From CAWGMT01 sp963823675 (GTDB lineage: Bacteria > Planctomycetota > Planctomycetia > Isosphaerales > Isosphaeraceae): a stretch of DNA of 64,000 bases. Shown in pieces: positions 42,892 through 53,250 of this stretch. The stretch lies in NCBI GenBank assembly GCA_963823675.1, contig CAWGMT010000020.1, positions 186,001 through 250,000 on the forward strand, written 5' to 3'. The notes beneath the pieces were generated by a model. That model was not told the origin of the DNA. It worked only from the letters and a program-made list of their open reading frames with translations, and searched no databases. Numbering within the stretch: the first letter of the stretch is position 1; each line of letters starts with the position of its first letter. The position numbers and the translations under genes are program-made.

Positions 42892-45249
42892 TCACGCCAG
42901 GCCGCTCTTGCGTCTCAAGCCCCACTCGGCCGCCAGACAGAAGAGCGCGGCGATCAGATAGAGAGGATGGTGCCACAGCGGGGAAGTCCATGTTTCGGTG
43001 ATCGGCGCATTGCGCAACGGAAGACCGGAGACAAACGCCGCGAGTCTTTGTCCATCTACCAGCTCGCCATGGGTCTTGGCGGCGATCGTGCTCAGAAAGT
43101 CCTTGTCCGGTTCCAGGCGGGCAAATTCGTCGGCTGCGGGCTGTGCAACCCAGCCTGCTTCTTGCTCGCCGACGGCGCTTCCGTCCGGGGCAGTCGCGGT
43201 CGCGACAACTCGGTACGCGCCCGACTGCTTGGTGGTGTACGCCGCGGAATACACGCCGGATTCGCGGCGGTCCGGTTCAGCTTCCAGAGTCAGATCGCTG
43301 CCATCCGGTAATTTGATCCGGAGGGTGACCCTGGCGTTATCGAGCGGGCGATACTCCGCGTCGCGCACCCGTACGGTCAAGTCGACGGCTGGCGTCGTCG
43401 AGTCTGTCCTGGGCTGCGCGGTGATTTGCAGCCGACCCGGAACGTCGCCCACCAGCCAGCGGATGGTTTGACGCCATGATCGCTCGAGGTCGCTTTCGGC
43501 GGGATCGGCTCGCCGCATGCCCCAGCGCCAGAGATCGCCGATCAAGAGGGCCCCAACATGCCCCCTGCCGAACTGATGAGCAACGAGAGCCGGGGATTTG
43601 TTCCCGAACCGATCGACCGCATCGGCCAGGACGACCGCGCCCGGTTTGATATTGCCGGCGCGACTCAAGGTGTGGAAGGCAGGCATCGCGGTCAAGCGCT
43701 GGCGCTCTTCGTCTTCCGTCTTGCGCAAGCGGACCCAGGGTTGCAGCATGCCTTCGCGCGTGAGGTCCACGCGATACCGCGCGTCGTCTCGACTTTCAGG
43801 CGACCGCGATAGGTAGACCGGCAAAAGTTCGCTGACCGGCGTTTTATCGTACTGGCCGTCGCCAAACGAGTCGGGACCGCCCAGCATGAGCAGTCCGCCG
43901 CCGCGCTGGCTGACGAAGTTTCGCAGGAGCGTGAGTTGGTCTGGCGTGAAGAACGTCGCTTCGACGTCGTCGAGCACGATCGCGTGGTAGCCGTACAACA
44001 GGTCGGCGGTTTGGGGAAATCCGTCGCGAAGCTCGGACTCGTCGGCCGCCCCGAGCCGGACCAATACGGGCTGATCGGAGCGCTCGGCCGTATCGGCGTC
44101 AGGGTTGTCAAAACCATCAAAGAATGGGTTCGTTGACCGGGTGCGCCGGCTGCGAAAGTCGAATTTGGGCTGACGGCGCGCGATACGTACCAGGCCAACC
44201 AGCTCGACCTGCTCGTCCTCGGTAATCGCCCGGCGGAGGAATTTGAACTCCCAGTTGGGCCGGCCGCTCACGTAGAGCACGCGGTACGGACCGCTGCCCT
44301 GGTCGACGACGACCAGACGACTATTGTTGGCTCGTGTTTGCTCGCCCGAGGCCGCCGGCGCGGATGACTCGCCAGCCTTGTCCTCATCCAGAGCGGTGCA
44401 GACATTCACTCGATAGAAGCTAATTCCTTTCCGCTCGGGCCGGAACTGGAAGCGAAACCCGATCGGCTTGTCGCCTGAGGGCGATCTGGCTTCCTGTCGC
44501 TCCACGACCTTGCCGGTCTCATCGCTGATCGTCGCGACGATCGTTTCGCCCGGGAACCCGAGAGCGGAAACAACCGGAGCGATCACCACGGGAGCCGATT
44601 CGAAATTGGTCTGACTGACGGAAACCCGGTCAACGCGAACGTCCCTGGCAACTCGCTGCGAAGGCGGTACGACCGGATAGATCGGCGGCATTCCAGACCA
44701 GTCAACGTCGCCGGCATCGGTTCGAATGCCATCGGTGAAAACCAGGATCCCGGCCAGTGGCAACCCCTGGAATCGTCGCGCCAGGAGCGAGAGCGAAGTC
44801 CCGAGCGCCGAACCCGTGCCGTCGAAAGTCAAGCCGTCGAAGCCGTCGACCGACCGCAGATGGGTGTCGAACGCGTATTCGCGGACGTTGAAATCCTGTC
44901 CGAGCCGGGTTTGCCACTCCGGGTCCTTGGTCAACAGCTCCCGCACCCAGTCGCCCCGGGTCCGATCGGCTCCTTCATCGCGGATCAGCAGGCTCTGGCT
45001 GTTGTCCGCCAGGACCACGAACGCGTTGGCGTGAGGGCGCGCGTGTTTGCCGGTAAGAAGCGGTTCCAGCAAGATGAGCAAGAGGAGCGTGATGCCCAAT
45101 CCCTTCAAGATCGCGGCGCCCATCCGGACGCCCCGCGGAGCCTGGGCTCGGGCGTAGCTCCACAAGACAGCGGCGCTCGCAATTGCCCAGAGCGCCGCCA
45201 CCGCGGTCATCCACTGGGGCGACCCACAGACGAATACGGGAAGAGTCAT
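42892..45249 (-). CDS. Membrane protein with VWA-like and glutamine amidotransferase-like domains
   Basis: 785 residues from ATG 45249, whose ATGA overlaps the preceding stop. N-terminal helices (AALWAIASAAVLWSY, LKGLGITLLLLILLEPLL), then a VWA-type strand VVLADNSQSL (a degenerate MIDAS), IYPVVP and an Ig-like part. Around residues 440-520 is a class I GATase-like fold (RGGGLLMLGGPDSFGDG) with no catalytic cysteine that I can see. A C-terminal helix (LYLIAALFCLAAEWGL) anchors it. Such proteins are regular members of planctomycete Bat-like operons. Role: probably structural or regulatory. Confidence 0.8.
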   Translation of the reverse strand: MTLPVFVCGSPQWMTAVAALWAIASAAVLWSYARAQAPRGVRMGAAILKGLGITLLLLILLEPLLTGKHARPHANAFVVLADNSQSLLIRDEGADRTRGDWVRELLTKDPEWQTRLGQDFNVREYAFDTHLRSVDGFDGLTFDGTGSALGTSLSLLARRFQGLPLAGILVFTDGIRTDAGDVDWSGMPPIYPVVPPSQRVARDVRVDRVSVSQTNFESAPVVIAPVVSALGFPGETIVATISDETGKVVERQEARSPSGDKPIGFRFQFRPERKGISFYRVNVCTALDEDKAGESSAPAASGEQTRANNSRLVVVDQGSGPYRVLYVSGRPNWEFKFLRRAITEDEQVELVGLVRIARRQPKFDFRSRRTRSTNPFFDGFDNPDADTAERSDQPVLVRLGAADESELRDGFPQTADLLYGYHAIVLDDVEATFFTPDQLTLLRNFVSQRGGGLLMLGGPDSFGDGQYDKTPVSELLPVYLSRSPESRDDARYRVDLTREGMLQPWVRLRKTEDEERQRLTAMPAFHTLSRAGNIKPGAVVLADAVDRFGNKSPALVAHQFGRGHVGALLIGDLWRWGMRRADPAESDLERSWRQTIRWLVGDVPGRLQITAQPRTDSTTPAVDLTVRVRDAEYRPLDNARVTLRIKLPDGSDLTLEAEPDRRESGVYSAAYTTKQSGAYRVVATATAPDGSAVGEQEAGWVAQPAADEFARLEPDKDFLSTIAAKTHGELVDGQRLAAFVSGLPLRNAPITETWTSPLWHHPLYLIAALFCLAAEWGLRRKSGLA

Positions 45250-48200
45250 CGACCGCTCCCCAAACGTTCGTAATAGCGCCGTACGCCCTCGGCAAATTGA
45301 GGGGGAACCGGGTCGCGATCGATCGGCACCAATGCGTCGGGTGATTCGCGCCGCTTCACCTCCTCGGCAATCCGGTTGCGCAGCTCGGCGAGCGGTTCGA
45401 CGACGAGCTCTTTGAGCTTGTTCCAGTCGGGCTCCCTGGCATGGCGTTTGATCTCCTCGCGCTCCCCGCGCACGCGATCGCGCACCCGGGCCACGCCCGA
45501 TCGCAGCTCGGGATCCTCGATCAGCTCCTCGACGTCGCGCATGCGGTCCGACCACCGCCGGAAACCAGCTCCCGTGATCGGTCCCCCCGGGCCACGATTG
45601 ATTCCCTCGAGCATGCGCTCGAGGCCGGCCGCTCGCTGGCCGCCACCGCCGCCGGGAGAAGCCGCCTGGCGACTGCCTTCCCGCCGGTCGCCATCACCTG
45701 GAGAAGCGGCCTGGCGACCATCCCGTCCGTCACGCGGTTGCGCGCCGCCCTGGCGCTCCTGGCCGAGAGGTGGGGGTTGACCGTCCCCACGCATTTGTCC
45801 CGAGCGACGCTGCTGCGGCTCAGGCGGAGTCTCGCCCTCTCTGGCCGATCGACCCGCTCGGGCCTGACCTGGCTCGGCCGGAGCCTCGCCCTCCCGGCCC
45901 GATCGACCCGCTCGGGACTGACCCGGCTCGGGCGGAGCCTCGCCCTCCCGGCCCGATCGACCCGCTCGGGCCTGACCTGGCTCGGCCGGAGCCTCGCCCT
46001 CCCGGCCTGATCGACCCGCTCGGGACTGTCCCGGCTCGGGCGGAGCCTCGCCCTCTCTGGCCGATCGACCCGCTCGGGACTGTCCCGGCTCGGGCGGAGC
46101 CTCGCCCTCCCGGCGGGACCGTCCGACGTTCTGCCCCGTGGCTTGCGCGATCTCGCGATTGACCTCTTGCGCGAGGTCGTCCAGCTCCGCCTTCGCGAGC
46201 TTCAGGGCCGCTGTCTCATCGCCCAGCACGCTGCGAGCTGCGTGCTCGACGCCTTCCCGCAACTGCTGGATACCCGACCCGGCGTGGCGGGCAGCCTTGG
46301 AGGCATCGTCGGCCACTCCCAGCTTGACGAGCTGCTCGGCGACCTTGAGGGCGTCGGTGATCTTCTGATCGGTTGCTTTGCGGGCCGTGTCGTAAAGGTT
46401 CTTGGCCAGGAGGGGCTCGGTTTCTTCGGCCTCCTGAACCGTGGTGCGCATCTGGTCCAGGAGCTGATCGAGTTGTTGGGCCTGCTGCCGGAGCTTCTGC
46501 CCAGCTTGTTCTCGTTCGCCGCCGCGGAGCGAGCGCTGGGACTCGCGTTTCAAGGCGTCGATCTGCTCCGAAAGACGCGCTTGATCTTCATCCAGGCGCC
46601 GCGCCTGGCTGCGCATCTCGGTCATCTCATCAGCGAATCGATTCGCGGCTTTCTTGCGAAGCTGCTCGCGGAGATCGTTCAGTTGGCGGCCGGCCCTGGC
46701 GCCTTCGGTGAGAGCCTGGGAAAGCCGGCCTGCTTCCAGTGCTTCGGACGCCTGGCGCACGTGCTCGCGACCTTGCTCCATTTGCTGGCGCTCGTCGGCC
46801 ATGCGGTCCCGGTTCTCCTCCCGTTCCATCCGCTCGCGGAGCTCGTCCGAATCGCGGAGGATCTGCTGTTCTTGCTCGCGAAGCCGCTTGAGCTGGCGCT
46901 CGATCTCCTGGCGCGCTTGTTCGGTCTTGGCCGCTTCCAGCGCCGATTGCAATTCCTTCAAGCGATCGTTCAGATCGGTTTGCCGCTTCGCCAGCTCGCG
47001 GAGGCGGTTGAGCACCTGCCGCGTTTCGCGCTGGGCTTGCTCTTGTTGAGACTGTTGCGAACGGGCCGAGCGCTGCTCTTCGTAGCGGTTTTCGTCATTC
47101 CGCAGTTCGAGCTGCTGGAGCTGCCGTTGCGACGGGCTGCTGGACGAGCCGCGAGAATTTCGCCCGCGTTGCCGCATGTTGCCGCGGACAACCTGAAATT
47201 CCCGTGCACGCAGCTTGAGCAGAGCCTGATAGGCCGCCTGCTCGGCGGCCAGGGCGGGCGTGTGCGGCGCAACCGATGATTTTCCAACCGCGTCGGCGAG
47301 ATGTTTCTCGGCGTCCTTCATGAGCTGGGACGCCTTATCCAGGTGGCCTTTCGACGCCCGGTCGCGGAGCCGGCCGGAGAGCTGGGCCGCCTGCTCGATC
47401 GCCGAGTGTTGCGACTCGAGCAGAAGCTTGCTGTCCTCGAGGAATTTCTCCGACGGCTTCAAGCCGGTCTCGCGGCGGATTAACTTCCAGGTCCCGTTGA
47501 TGATTTCCTTTTGCAAGTCCGCCAGGCGCTCGGACTCCTGAGCGTTTCCGCCTTCCCCCTCCTGGTCTTCATTTGCTGAGCGCCCGCCGCTTGGTTGCTC
47601 GCCCTGGCGGAAAATCTCCTCGAACGGGCGGACCTCGGCGAAGAACATGTCGCCGGATGCGCGGCGCGGCCGGTTATCGGGCCCGAGGTCCTCGGCCCAG
47701 AAGAAATAGGTCACAAGCTGGTCGGGCGCCGCGCGGAGCGACTCGAAATCGAGCAAGTGAAGGGCGCTATAACGCCGGCCCGCGGCCGAAGAGCGCGGCA
47801 GCTCGATCTCCCGCGGCTCACCGCCCGCCTGGGTATAGGTGATGCCCTGGCGCACCAGGCCAAAGTCATCGTCCATCTGTGCCTTGAGCGTGAGCTCCTC
47901 GATCGGCGAGACGCGCACATCGTGTGCCGGCTGCGACATGGTGACCACCGGCAAGCGATTTCGGGTCACGTTCGCCACGATCTCGGCGGGCAGCTTGTTT
48001 GATCGACCCTCACCGTCGACCAGTTGAACCTTGTAGCGCCTGGGATCGGTGAGGGTCATCGTCGCCTGATAGACGTGGTCGCCCTCCTTCTGACGAGTCA
48101 GCACGAGCTCTTGACCCTGTTCATCGACCAGTTTCGCCGACGCAACATCCTTGTTGAGGCGACAGATGAGCGACACTTCGGTGCCTTCGACCGCCGTGAT

Positions 48201-49103
48201 ATGGCGAATATCCTCGACCGTCTTCGGCGCAAGCGACGTGAAGGAAGGGAAGACCAGCTTGGCGTCGGCGCGATCGAGCTCGGGATATTCGAACACCCGC
48301 ACCTGGAAAGTCCGGGATCGCCGACCGCCGAACTCGACCTGATAGGAGAGGTCACTATCGACCGATTCGACCCGGCCCGCGAACGCCGGATCTTCCAGGC
48401 TGCGAGTCATGGGGCGGCGCCCCGCAACGCCCGATCCCTCCAGCACGACCAGGCTCGAATCCGAGGGAACGCTTCCCTGGAATCGAGCGACGACGAGCAG
48501 CGAAGTTCCGCGTTCGAGCTCCGCATCGCCCGGCTCGACCTGGACGGCGGCGGCATCGGCCTCTAGCCCACCGGCCGTCTGGCCGCGGCCCTGGATATAA
48601 GGCCCGATAACCAGCAGGGCGGATACCGACAGGAAAACAAGCAGCGCCGCCGCGTGCGCCAGCTTCGCGCCGCGGAGCACCCGCGTCGGTACTGCTTGAT
48701 CCCAGTCATGGCCAAGGCGGTGTTCGAGCGCCTGGCGGATCACGACCGTCTGCAAGTAACCGAGCTTGTCGGAGGGCGAGGCCGTGGTCTGCTCGACGGC
48801 GGCCAGAAGCCCGGTACCGAGCTCGGGGTACGTCGCCTCGATGCGCCGGGCGACCCAGCGCGGGTCGCGCACCGATCGCATCGCCCAGATCGCCAGCGCG
48901 ACTCCCGTCGCCGCGGCGACCGCGAACGATCCCAGCAACCATGAGCCCGGAATCGGCGTTTTCCCCAGGTGGAAAAGAACCACGGGAACAACCCAGCCAA
49001 CGATGGCCCAGGCCAGCCAGCAGAGTGCCAGGCCGCTCCAGAGCCTGGCGTGCCGGAATCGACGCGCGACCCGTTCCAGTGACTGTCTCAGTTGGCTGTT
49101 CAT
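45246..49103 (-). CDS. DUF4175-like large membrane coiled-coil protein
   Basis: 1285 residues from ATG 49103 (ATGA overlap with BatA-like stop). Two N-terminal helices (WSGLALCWLAWAIVGWVVPV, GSWLLGSFAVAAATGVALAI), an Ig-like region to ~480, then ~450 residues rich in Glu, Gln and Arg in heptads (coiled coil). Next comes a 54-bp-repeat region coding REGEAPPEPGQSRAGRS, then a helical C-terminus. DUF4175 proteins accompany MoxR/BatA genes. Presumably a periplasm- or cytoplasm-spanning scaffold. The repeat tract is listed separately. Confidence 0.82.
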   Translation of the reverse strand: MNSQLRQSLERVARRFRHARLWSGLALCWLAWAIVGWVVPVVLFHLGKTPIPGSWLLGSFAVAAATGVALAIWAMRSVRDPRWVARRIEATYPELGTGLLAAVEQTTASPSDKLGYLQTVVIRQALEHRLGHDWDQAVPTRVLRGAKLAHAAALLVFLSVSALLVIGPYIQGRGQTAGGLEADAAAVQVEPGDAELERGTSLLVVARFQGSVPSDSSLVVLEGSGVAGRRPMTRSLEDPAFAGRVESVDSDLSYQVEFGGRRSRTFQVRVFEYPELDRADAKLVFPSFTSLAPKTVEDIRHITAVEGTEVSLICRLNKDVASAKLVDEQGQELVLTRQKEGDHVYQATMTLTDPRRYKVQLVDGEGRSNKLPAEIVANVTRNRLPVVTMSQPAHDVRVSPIEELTLKAQMDDDFGLVRQGITYTQAGGEPREIELPRSSAAGRRYSALHLLDFESLRAAPDQLVTYFFWAEDLGPDNRPRRASGDMFFAEVRPFEEIFRQGEQPSGGRSANEDQEGEGGNAQESERLADLQKEIINGTWKLIRRETGLKPSEKFLEDSKLLLESQHSAIEQAAQLSGRLRDRASKGHLDKASQLMKDAEKHLADAVGKSSVAPHTPALAAEQAAYQALLKLRAREFQVVRGNMRQRGRNSRGSSSSPSQRQLQQLELRNDENRYEEQRSARSQQSQQEQAQRETRQVLNRLRELAKRQTDLNDRLKELQSALEAAKTEQARQEIERQLKRLREQEQQILRDSDELRERMEREENRDRMADERQQMEQGREHVRQASEALEAGRLSQALTEGARAGRQLNDLREQLRKKAANRFADEMTEMRSQARRLDEDQARLSEQIDALKRESQRSLRGGEREQAGQKLRQQAQQLDQLLDQMRTTVQEAEETEPLLAKNLYDTARKATDQKITDALKVAEQLVKLGVADDASKAARHAGSGIQQLREGVEHAARSVLGDETAALKLAKAELDDLAQEVNREIAQATGQNVGRSRREGEAPPEPGQSRAGRSAREGEAPPEPGQSRAGRSGREGEAPAEPGQARAGRSGREGEAPPEPGQSRAGRSGREGEAPAEPGQARAGRSAREGETPPEPQQRRSGQMRGDGQPPPLGQERQGGAQPRDGRDGRQAASPGDGDRREGSRQAASPGGGGGQRAAGLERMLEGINRGPGGPITGAGFRRWSDRMRDVEELIEDPELRSGVARVRDRVRGEREEIKRHAREPDWNKLKELVVEPLAELRNRIAEEVKRRESPDALVPIDRDPVPPQFAEGVRRYYERLGSGR
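45819..46114 (-). repeat. Tandem 54-bp coding repeats in the DUF4175-like gene
   Basis: Five to six copies of an 18-codon unit, GQSRAGRSAREGEAPPEP with S/A, G/A and P/A variants. The core DNA (GGAGGGCGAGGCTCC on the coding strand) resembles a palindromic intergenic repeat I recall from planctomycetes. Confidence 0.8.
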
Positions 49104-51220
49104 ATTGCGAGGGCCTCCGCGCGAGCTGCGCTGGGCCGGCTGAGCCGTCCCGCGAGCCAGGTTTCGAGGATCAAGATCAGGATGGCCGCCAGGATCAGCC
49201 AGCGCCAGAATTGCTGGCGGTTTTCGAGCTCGGTGCTCTGCATCTGGCGCCCCTCTTCGTTCTCAAATTCTTTCTGCGACCGGTTCACGAGCCGGCAACC
49301 GAACTGTTCCAGTGTTTCAACGTGCAGCGGCGAAGTTTTGCTTTCCGAGGGGTCGAGATTCACCGCGAACGAGCGAGCGCCCGCGGTCGAATCGATGGTA
49401 TATACGCCTGGCTCATCCGTCTCGGAAAAAATCCCGTCGTCCGTCGTCTTGATGATCTGGCCCCCGGGTTTGCGGACGGTGAGCCCGGGGAAGGTGCCGT
49501 CTTCGGGAGACAGTCGGATCCGATCATGTACGAGGTAGTTCGTCCCTGAGAGCAGCCTTGGATTGTTGCTTTCCAAAAGCGCTGTCATCAAGGGCACAAA
49601 TTTCGACGACCGCGCAAGCTGGCTATCGGCCGGTTGCCAGCCGCTGGTCAAGACGAAGAGCTTTCCCTTTCCGACAGTCTTCTCGAGCAGGGCGATGTCA
49701 CCATCCTCGAACCGAGCCAGTATGCGGGATTCGCCCACGGCAGACTCGCTCAGTCGTCGATGTCGCCAGAAATGGATCTTGGTGAAATCGTTGAACTGCG
49801 CCGCGGCAAACGGAGCGAACAGGGGGTGGTCGAACTTGATGTCGCGCAGCATCACATCGCCTCGGCCCGCCGCTGGATCGACGTCAAAGGTGGAGACACC
49901 CGCTACGGTCGCGAGCGTTTCGGCCCGGCCGGGCGCGGTGGGCACCCATAAGACCGTCCCCCCGCCGTGCGCGTACTGTTCCAGACGGCGCGCATTTGCG
50001 GGTGCGGTCTCGATGGTGACGATCACCAGGGGAACCGAGCGATCCGAATCCCATTTGAGCTCCGTCCCGGGCGGCGCGGCGATCACACGCACGGTTTGCT
50101 CGGAAGTATCCAGAAAGACGCGCTCGAGGTAGTAGAGAAGGCCCGCTGTATCGGCCGCCTGGTCCTTGCCGACGTAGTACACCGTCTTCTCGTCGCGGCG
50201 AATGTCGGCAAAGTGGAGCGTGTTGTCGAAGTCGAAGGAATCACCCTCCAAGCGGAGGGTGCGCCGCGGCGAGGATCTCGGGGGACGTGGCAGCCGCACC
50301 ACGCGGCTCTCGCCGGCGGGCACATACACCTCGATCGGCTTGGCCCCCGCCGGTTTCGTTTCGTCGATCCAGACCAGCTCGAACTTCTCGCGCTGGGAAT
50401 CGGGATCATTCGTTACCCGAACGCGCCGTTGCGTATCTTGTGCATCGCCGCTTGAAGACCCGGCCGCGGGCAGATCGTCGAGCGCTTGCAAGCCGGCATT
50501 CGAGCCTTTGTGGGAGACGGTCCGGAGCTCGAGCTCGATGTCGGAGGGCCATTCGAAATCGCCAAGCTCGCTCAAGTGGCTGCCCTGCTGCAGGTCGCTG
50601 ATCAGCACCACCCGGCGCGGCATCCGGCCCCCCTTCGCGTCAGCGTCGGCCAGGCTTCCGATCACGGAGACGCTTTCGATCAAGGCTTGCCCCAAATGGG
50701 TTGACCCCCATGATGGTGCTAAATGTTCGACCGCGGCCAGCGCAACGGCCTGGCGCCGACTGGCCTCGAGCGTGCTCGATTCCGCAAAGCCGAACACCTG
50801 CCGGAATGAATCGTCGAAGCTGAAGACGGCAAGCTCGTCCATGGGCCGGCAGCTCGCGATGACCTCGCGGGCGAGCGCCATGGCCCGCGGCCACAGATTG
50901 CCGCGGCGCATGCTGGCGCTGGTATCGACGAGCAGGGCGATGCGGCTTCCCTTCTCATTGCCGGAACCAAGCCGCGTCTCCTGGCGCCAGAACGGCCGGG
51001 CAAAGGCAAAAGCGAGCAAGCAGAAAGCGGCCGCTCTCAAGAGAAGCAATAACCACTGGTCCAGCCGGCTCCGCCTGGTCAAGCGGGGGGGAGTGGCTGA
51101 GAGAAACATGACCGAGCTGAACGGCACTTCTCCGCGTGGAACCCGGCGGATCAGGTGCAACACCACCGGGGCCAGGACGGCCGATAAGCCGAGGATGTAC
51201 CAGGGAGAAAGAAAGCTCAC
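49100..51220 (-). CDS. BatA-like membrane protein with VWA domain
   Basis: 706 residues from GTG 51220, with GGAGG 6 bases upstream and GTGA overlap with the DUF58 stop. The N-terminal BatA segment (SFLSPWYILGLSAVLAPVV, then LLLRAAAFCLLAFAFARPF) is followed by a VWA domain with an intact MIDAS, VDTSASM. A long periplasmic part and a final helix (FWRWLILAAILILILETWL) end it. VWA proteins here act with MoxR ATPases to assemble or insert metal in partner proteins; the partner is unknown. The ORF extends to 51361 out of frame of real coding. Confidence 0.85.
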   Translation of the reverse strand: MSFLSPWYILGLSAVLAPVVLHLIRRVPRGEVPFSSVMFLSATPPRLTRRSRLDQWLLLLLRAAAFCLLAFAFARPFWRQETRLGSGNEKGSRIALLVDTSASMRRGNLWPRAMALAREVIASCRPMDELAVFSFDDSFRQVFGFAESSTLEASRRQAVALAAVEHLAPSWGSTHLGQALIESVSVIGSLADADAKGGRMPRRVVLISDLQQGSHLSELGDFEWPSDIELELRTVSHKGSNAGLQALDDLPAAGSSSGDAQDTQRRVRVTNDPDSQREKFELVWIDETKPAGAKPIEVYVPAGESRVVRLPRPPRSSPRRTLRLEGDSFDFDNTLHFADIRRDEKTVYYVGKDQAADTAGLLYYLERVFLDTSEQTVRVIAAPPGTELKWDSDRSVPLVIVTIETAPANARRLEQYAHGGGTVLWVPTAPGRAETLATVAGVSTFDVDPAAGRGDVMLRDIKFDHPLFAPFAAAQFNDFTKIHFWRHRRLSESAVGESRILARFEDGDIALLEKTVGKGKLFVLTSGWQPADSQLARSSKFVPLMTALLESNNPRLLSGTNYLVHDRIRLSPEDGTFPGLTVRKPGGQIIKTTDDGIFSETDEPGVYTIDSTAGARSFAVNLDPSESKTSPLHVETLEQFGCRLVNRSQKEFENEEGRQMQSTELENRQQFWRWLILAAILILILETWLAGRLSRPSAARAEALAI

Positions 51221-52214
51221 CGCCCACCTCCTCGACCCGGAGCCGTTCTGTGGCCAGGCCGCCGCCCGCGCCGCATGCGGGCTTTCAAGAGATCGAGGAG
51301 CACGAGCTCGAGCGGCCGGTCGGTCGTGACGAGCTTGTACTCGATGCCCAGGTCCACGCACGACCGCTCGATTAGGGCGGCGTGGCTGGCGAATCGTCTG
51401 AGGTATTGCTGCTTGGCGGCCGCAGGATCGACGTAGAGCTCGCGCCCGACTCGACGTCCTGGAACATCGCCGGCAGCGAGAACGTGAAACCGACCTCGGC
51501 AGGATCGAGCACCCGCAGGACGATGACGTCGTGGCCCCGAGAGCGAAGATACCCGAGTTTGGCGGCCAGGGAACCCATGGGAGCGAGCAGGTCGGAGATC
51601 AGGATGACCAGTCCCCGCTTGCGCACCGTGGCGGCGATCTCTTCCAGAGGTTTTTCGAGATTGGTCGCCCGGCCCGCGGGCTCGCGTTCGAGCACCGCCA
51701 TCAGCCGGCGGAGATGACCGGGCCGGTGCCGGGGCGGCAAGTACTCCGTGATCCGATCCTCGAACGTGATCAGGCCGACCGCATCGCGCTGCATCGACAA
51801 GAAATACGCGATGGTCGCCGCGGCTGTGCGCGCGTAGTCGCTCTTGGAGTGAGCGCCCGAGCGGTAGGCCATCGACCGGCTCACATCCAGAACCAGATAG
51901 CAGCGCAGGTTGGTCTCGTCCTCGAACCGCTTCACGTAGTAGCGGTCCGAGCGCGCAAACAGCCGCCAGTCGAGATATCTGGGGTCGTCGCCGGGGCTGT
52001 ACTCGCGGTATTCGCTGAACTCGACCGAAAACCCGTGGTAAGGGCTGCGATGGATTCCCTTGATGAACCCCTCGACGGCGACTCTGGCTCGGACCTGCAG
52101 GCTCTTGATCCGCAAGAGCGTACCCGGATCGATGAGCGAGGCATTTGCAGACGCAGGCTCGTCGCGTCGCCGCAACAATGGATCAGTCTTGCGTGGGCGA
52201 TCGAATGCGAACAT
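51217..52214 (-). pseudogene. DUF58 domain protein, frameshifted near its C-terminus
   Basis: Starts at ATG 52214, overlapping the MoxR TGA (TGATG). The middle is typical DUF58: GDDPRYLDWRLFARSD, then LVLDVSRSM, a VWA-like MIDAS. At about 51443-51448 the frame slips. The other frame goes on RELYVDPAAAKQQYLRRF and ends at 51217 with a GTGA overlap to the BatA-like gene. In the frame as read the protein ends at 51372 with an odd tail. One missing G in a GGG-CGCG run explains it. Works with MoxR at the membrane, by family analogy. Confidence 0.8.
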
Positions 52215-53222
52215 CAGGCGCCCGGCCCCTTGACGTGTTCCAGCAGGCGGTCGATCACGGCATCGACGGTCACACCGTCGGCCTCGGCTCGGTAACCCAG
52301 GAGAATGCGATGCCGCAAGGTGGGATGGACCAGGGCGCGGACATCCTCGGGCGCGACATGGAACCGCCCCCGCAGCAAGGCACGTGCCTTGGCCCCCAGC
52401 ACCAGCGATTGGGCCGCGCAGCCCCGCGCCCCAGCTCACCCATTGGTTTACAAACGGCGGTACCTCCGGTCCCGGCCGGCTCGACGACGCCAGCCGCACC
52501 GCGTAACGCACCAGGTCCTCGGCAACCGGTACTTTGCGCACGACTTCATGAAATTGGAGCACGTCAAGCCCGTCGAAGAGCGGCTCGATCGCTTCGCTGG
52601 CGCGCGACGTCGTCCGCTGCACGACCGCAACCTCGTCGTCCTCGGGCAGATAGTCGACGATCACGTTGAACATGAACCGGTCGAGCTGCGCCTCGGGCAG
52701 GGGATAGGTTCCCTCCATCTCGATCGGGTTCTGGGTGGCCAGCACAAAGAAGGGCTCTTCAAGAGGATAGCGGACGCCGGCCGCCGTCACTTGATGTTCC
52801 TGCATTGCCTCGAGCAGTGCGGCCTGAGTCTTGGGGGGCGTGCGGTTGATCTCGTCGGCGAGAATCACGTTGGCGAAGATCGGGCCCTTGACGAACTGCA
52901 TCCGCCGGCGGCCGTCGCCGGTTTCCTCGAGGATCTCCGTGCCGGTGATATCGGCCGGCATCAGGTCGGGAGTGAACTGGATTCGCTGAAACTTCAGGTG
53001 GAACACCTGGGCGATGGTGCGGACCAGGAGGGTCTTTGCCAGCCCTGGCGCGCCCGTGATCAGACAGTGGCCGCCGGCGAACAGGCTGATCAGCAGTTGG
53101 TGCGTCGCCTCCTGCTGGCCGACGATGACCTTGGCGAGCTCGCGCTCGATGCGGCCGCGGCTCTCGTGGATCTTCTCGACGATCTGGCGCTCGTTCTCGT
53201 AAACGTCGATGACGGCCGTCAC
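52214..53222 (-). pseudogene. MoxR-family AAA+ ATPase, frameshifted near its C-terminus
   Basis: GTG 53222 with AAAGGAG 5 bases upstream. Walker A GAPGLAKT is at 57-64 and Walker B VILADE at 119-124, with the sensor-1 region FVLATQNPIE. At 52412-52420 the frame shifts: the expected continuation AQSLVLGAKARALL... and the family C-terminus VIDRLLEHVKGPGA lie in the next frame, ending 52214. As read, the first frame runs on through the DUF58 gene as a 616-residue chimera. A two-base loss in GCGCGC would explain it. MoxR ATPases remodel VWA partners. Confidence 0.82.
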
Positions 53223-53250
53223 GATCGCTCCTTTAGACTCAGAGCCCCGG

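Noticed and set aside
45819..46114. CRISPR-like array
   Set aside because: Units are directly adjacent 54-bp coding repeats without unique spacers.
51372..53222. 616-residue MoxR-DUF58 fusion as read
   Set aside because: The joining segment is out of frame with both families. The proper MoxR C-terminus and a DUF58 ATG lie in the alternate frame with a natural TGATG overlap.
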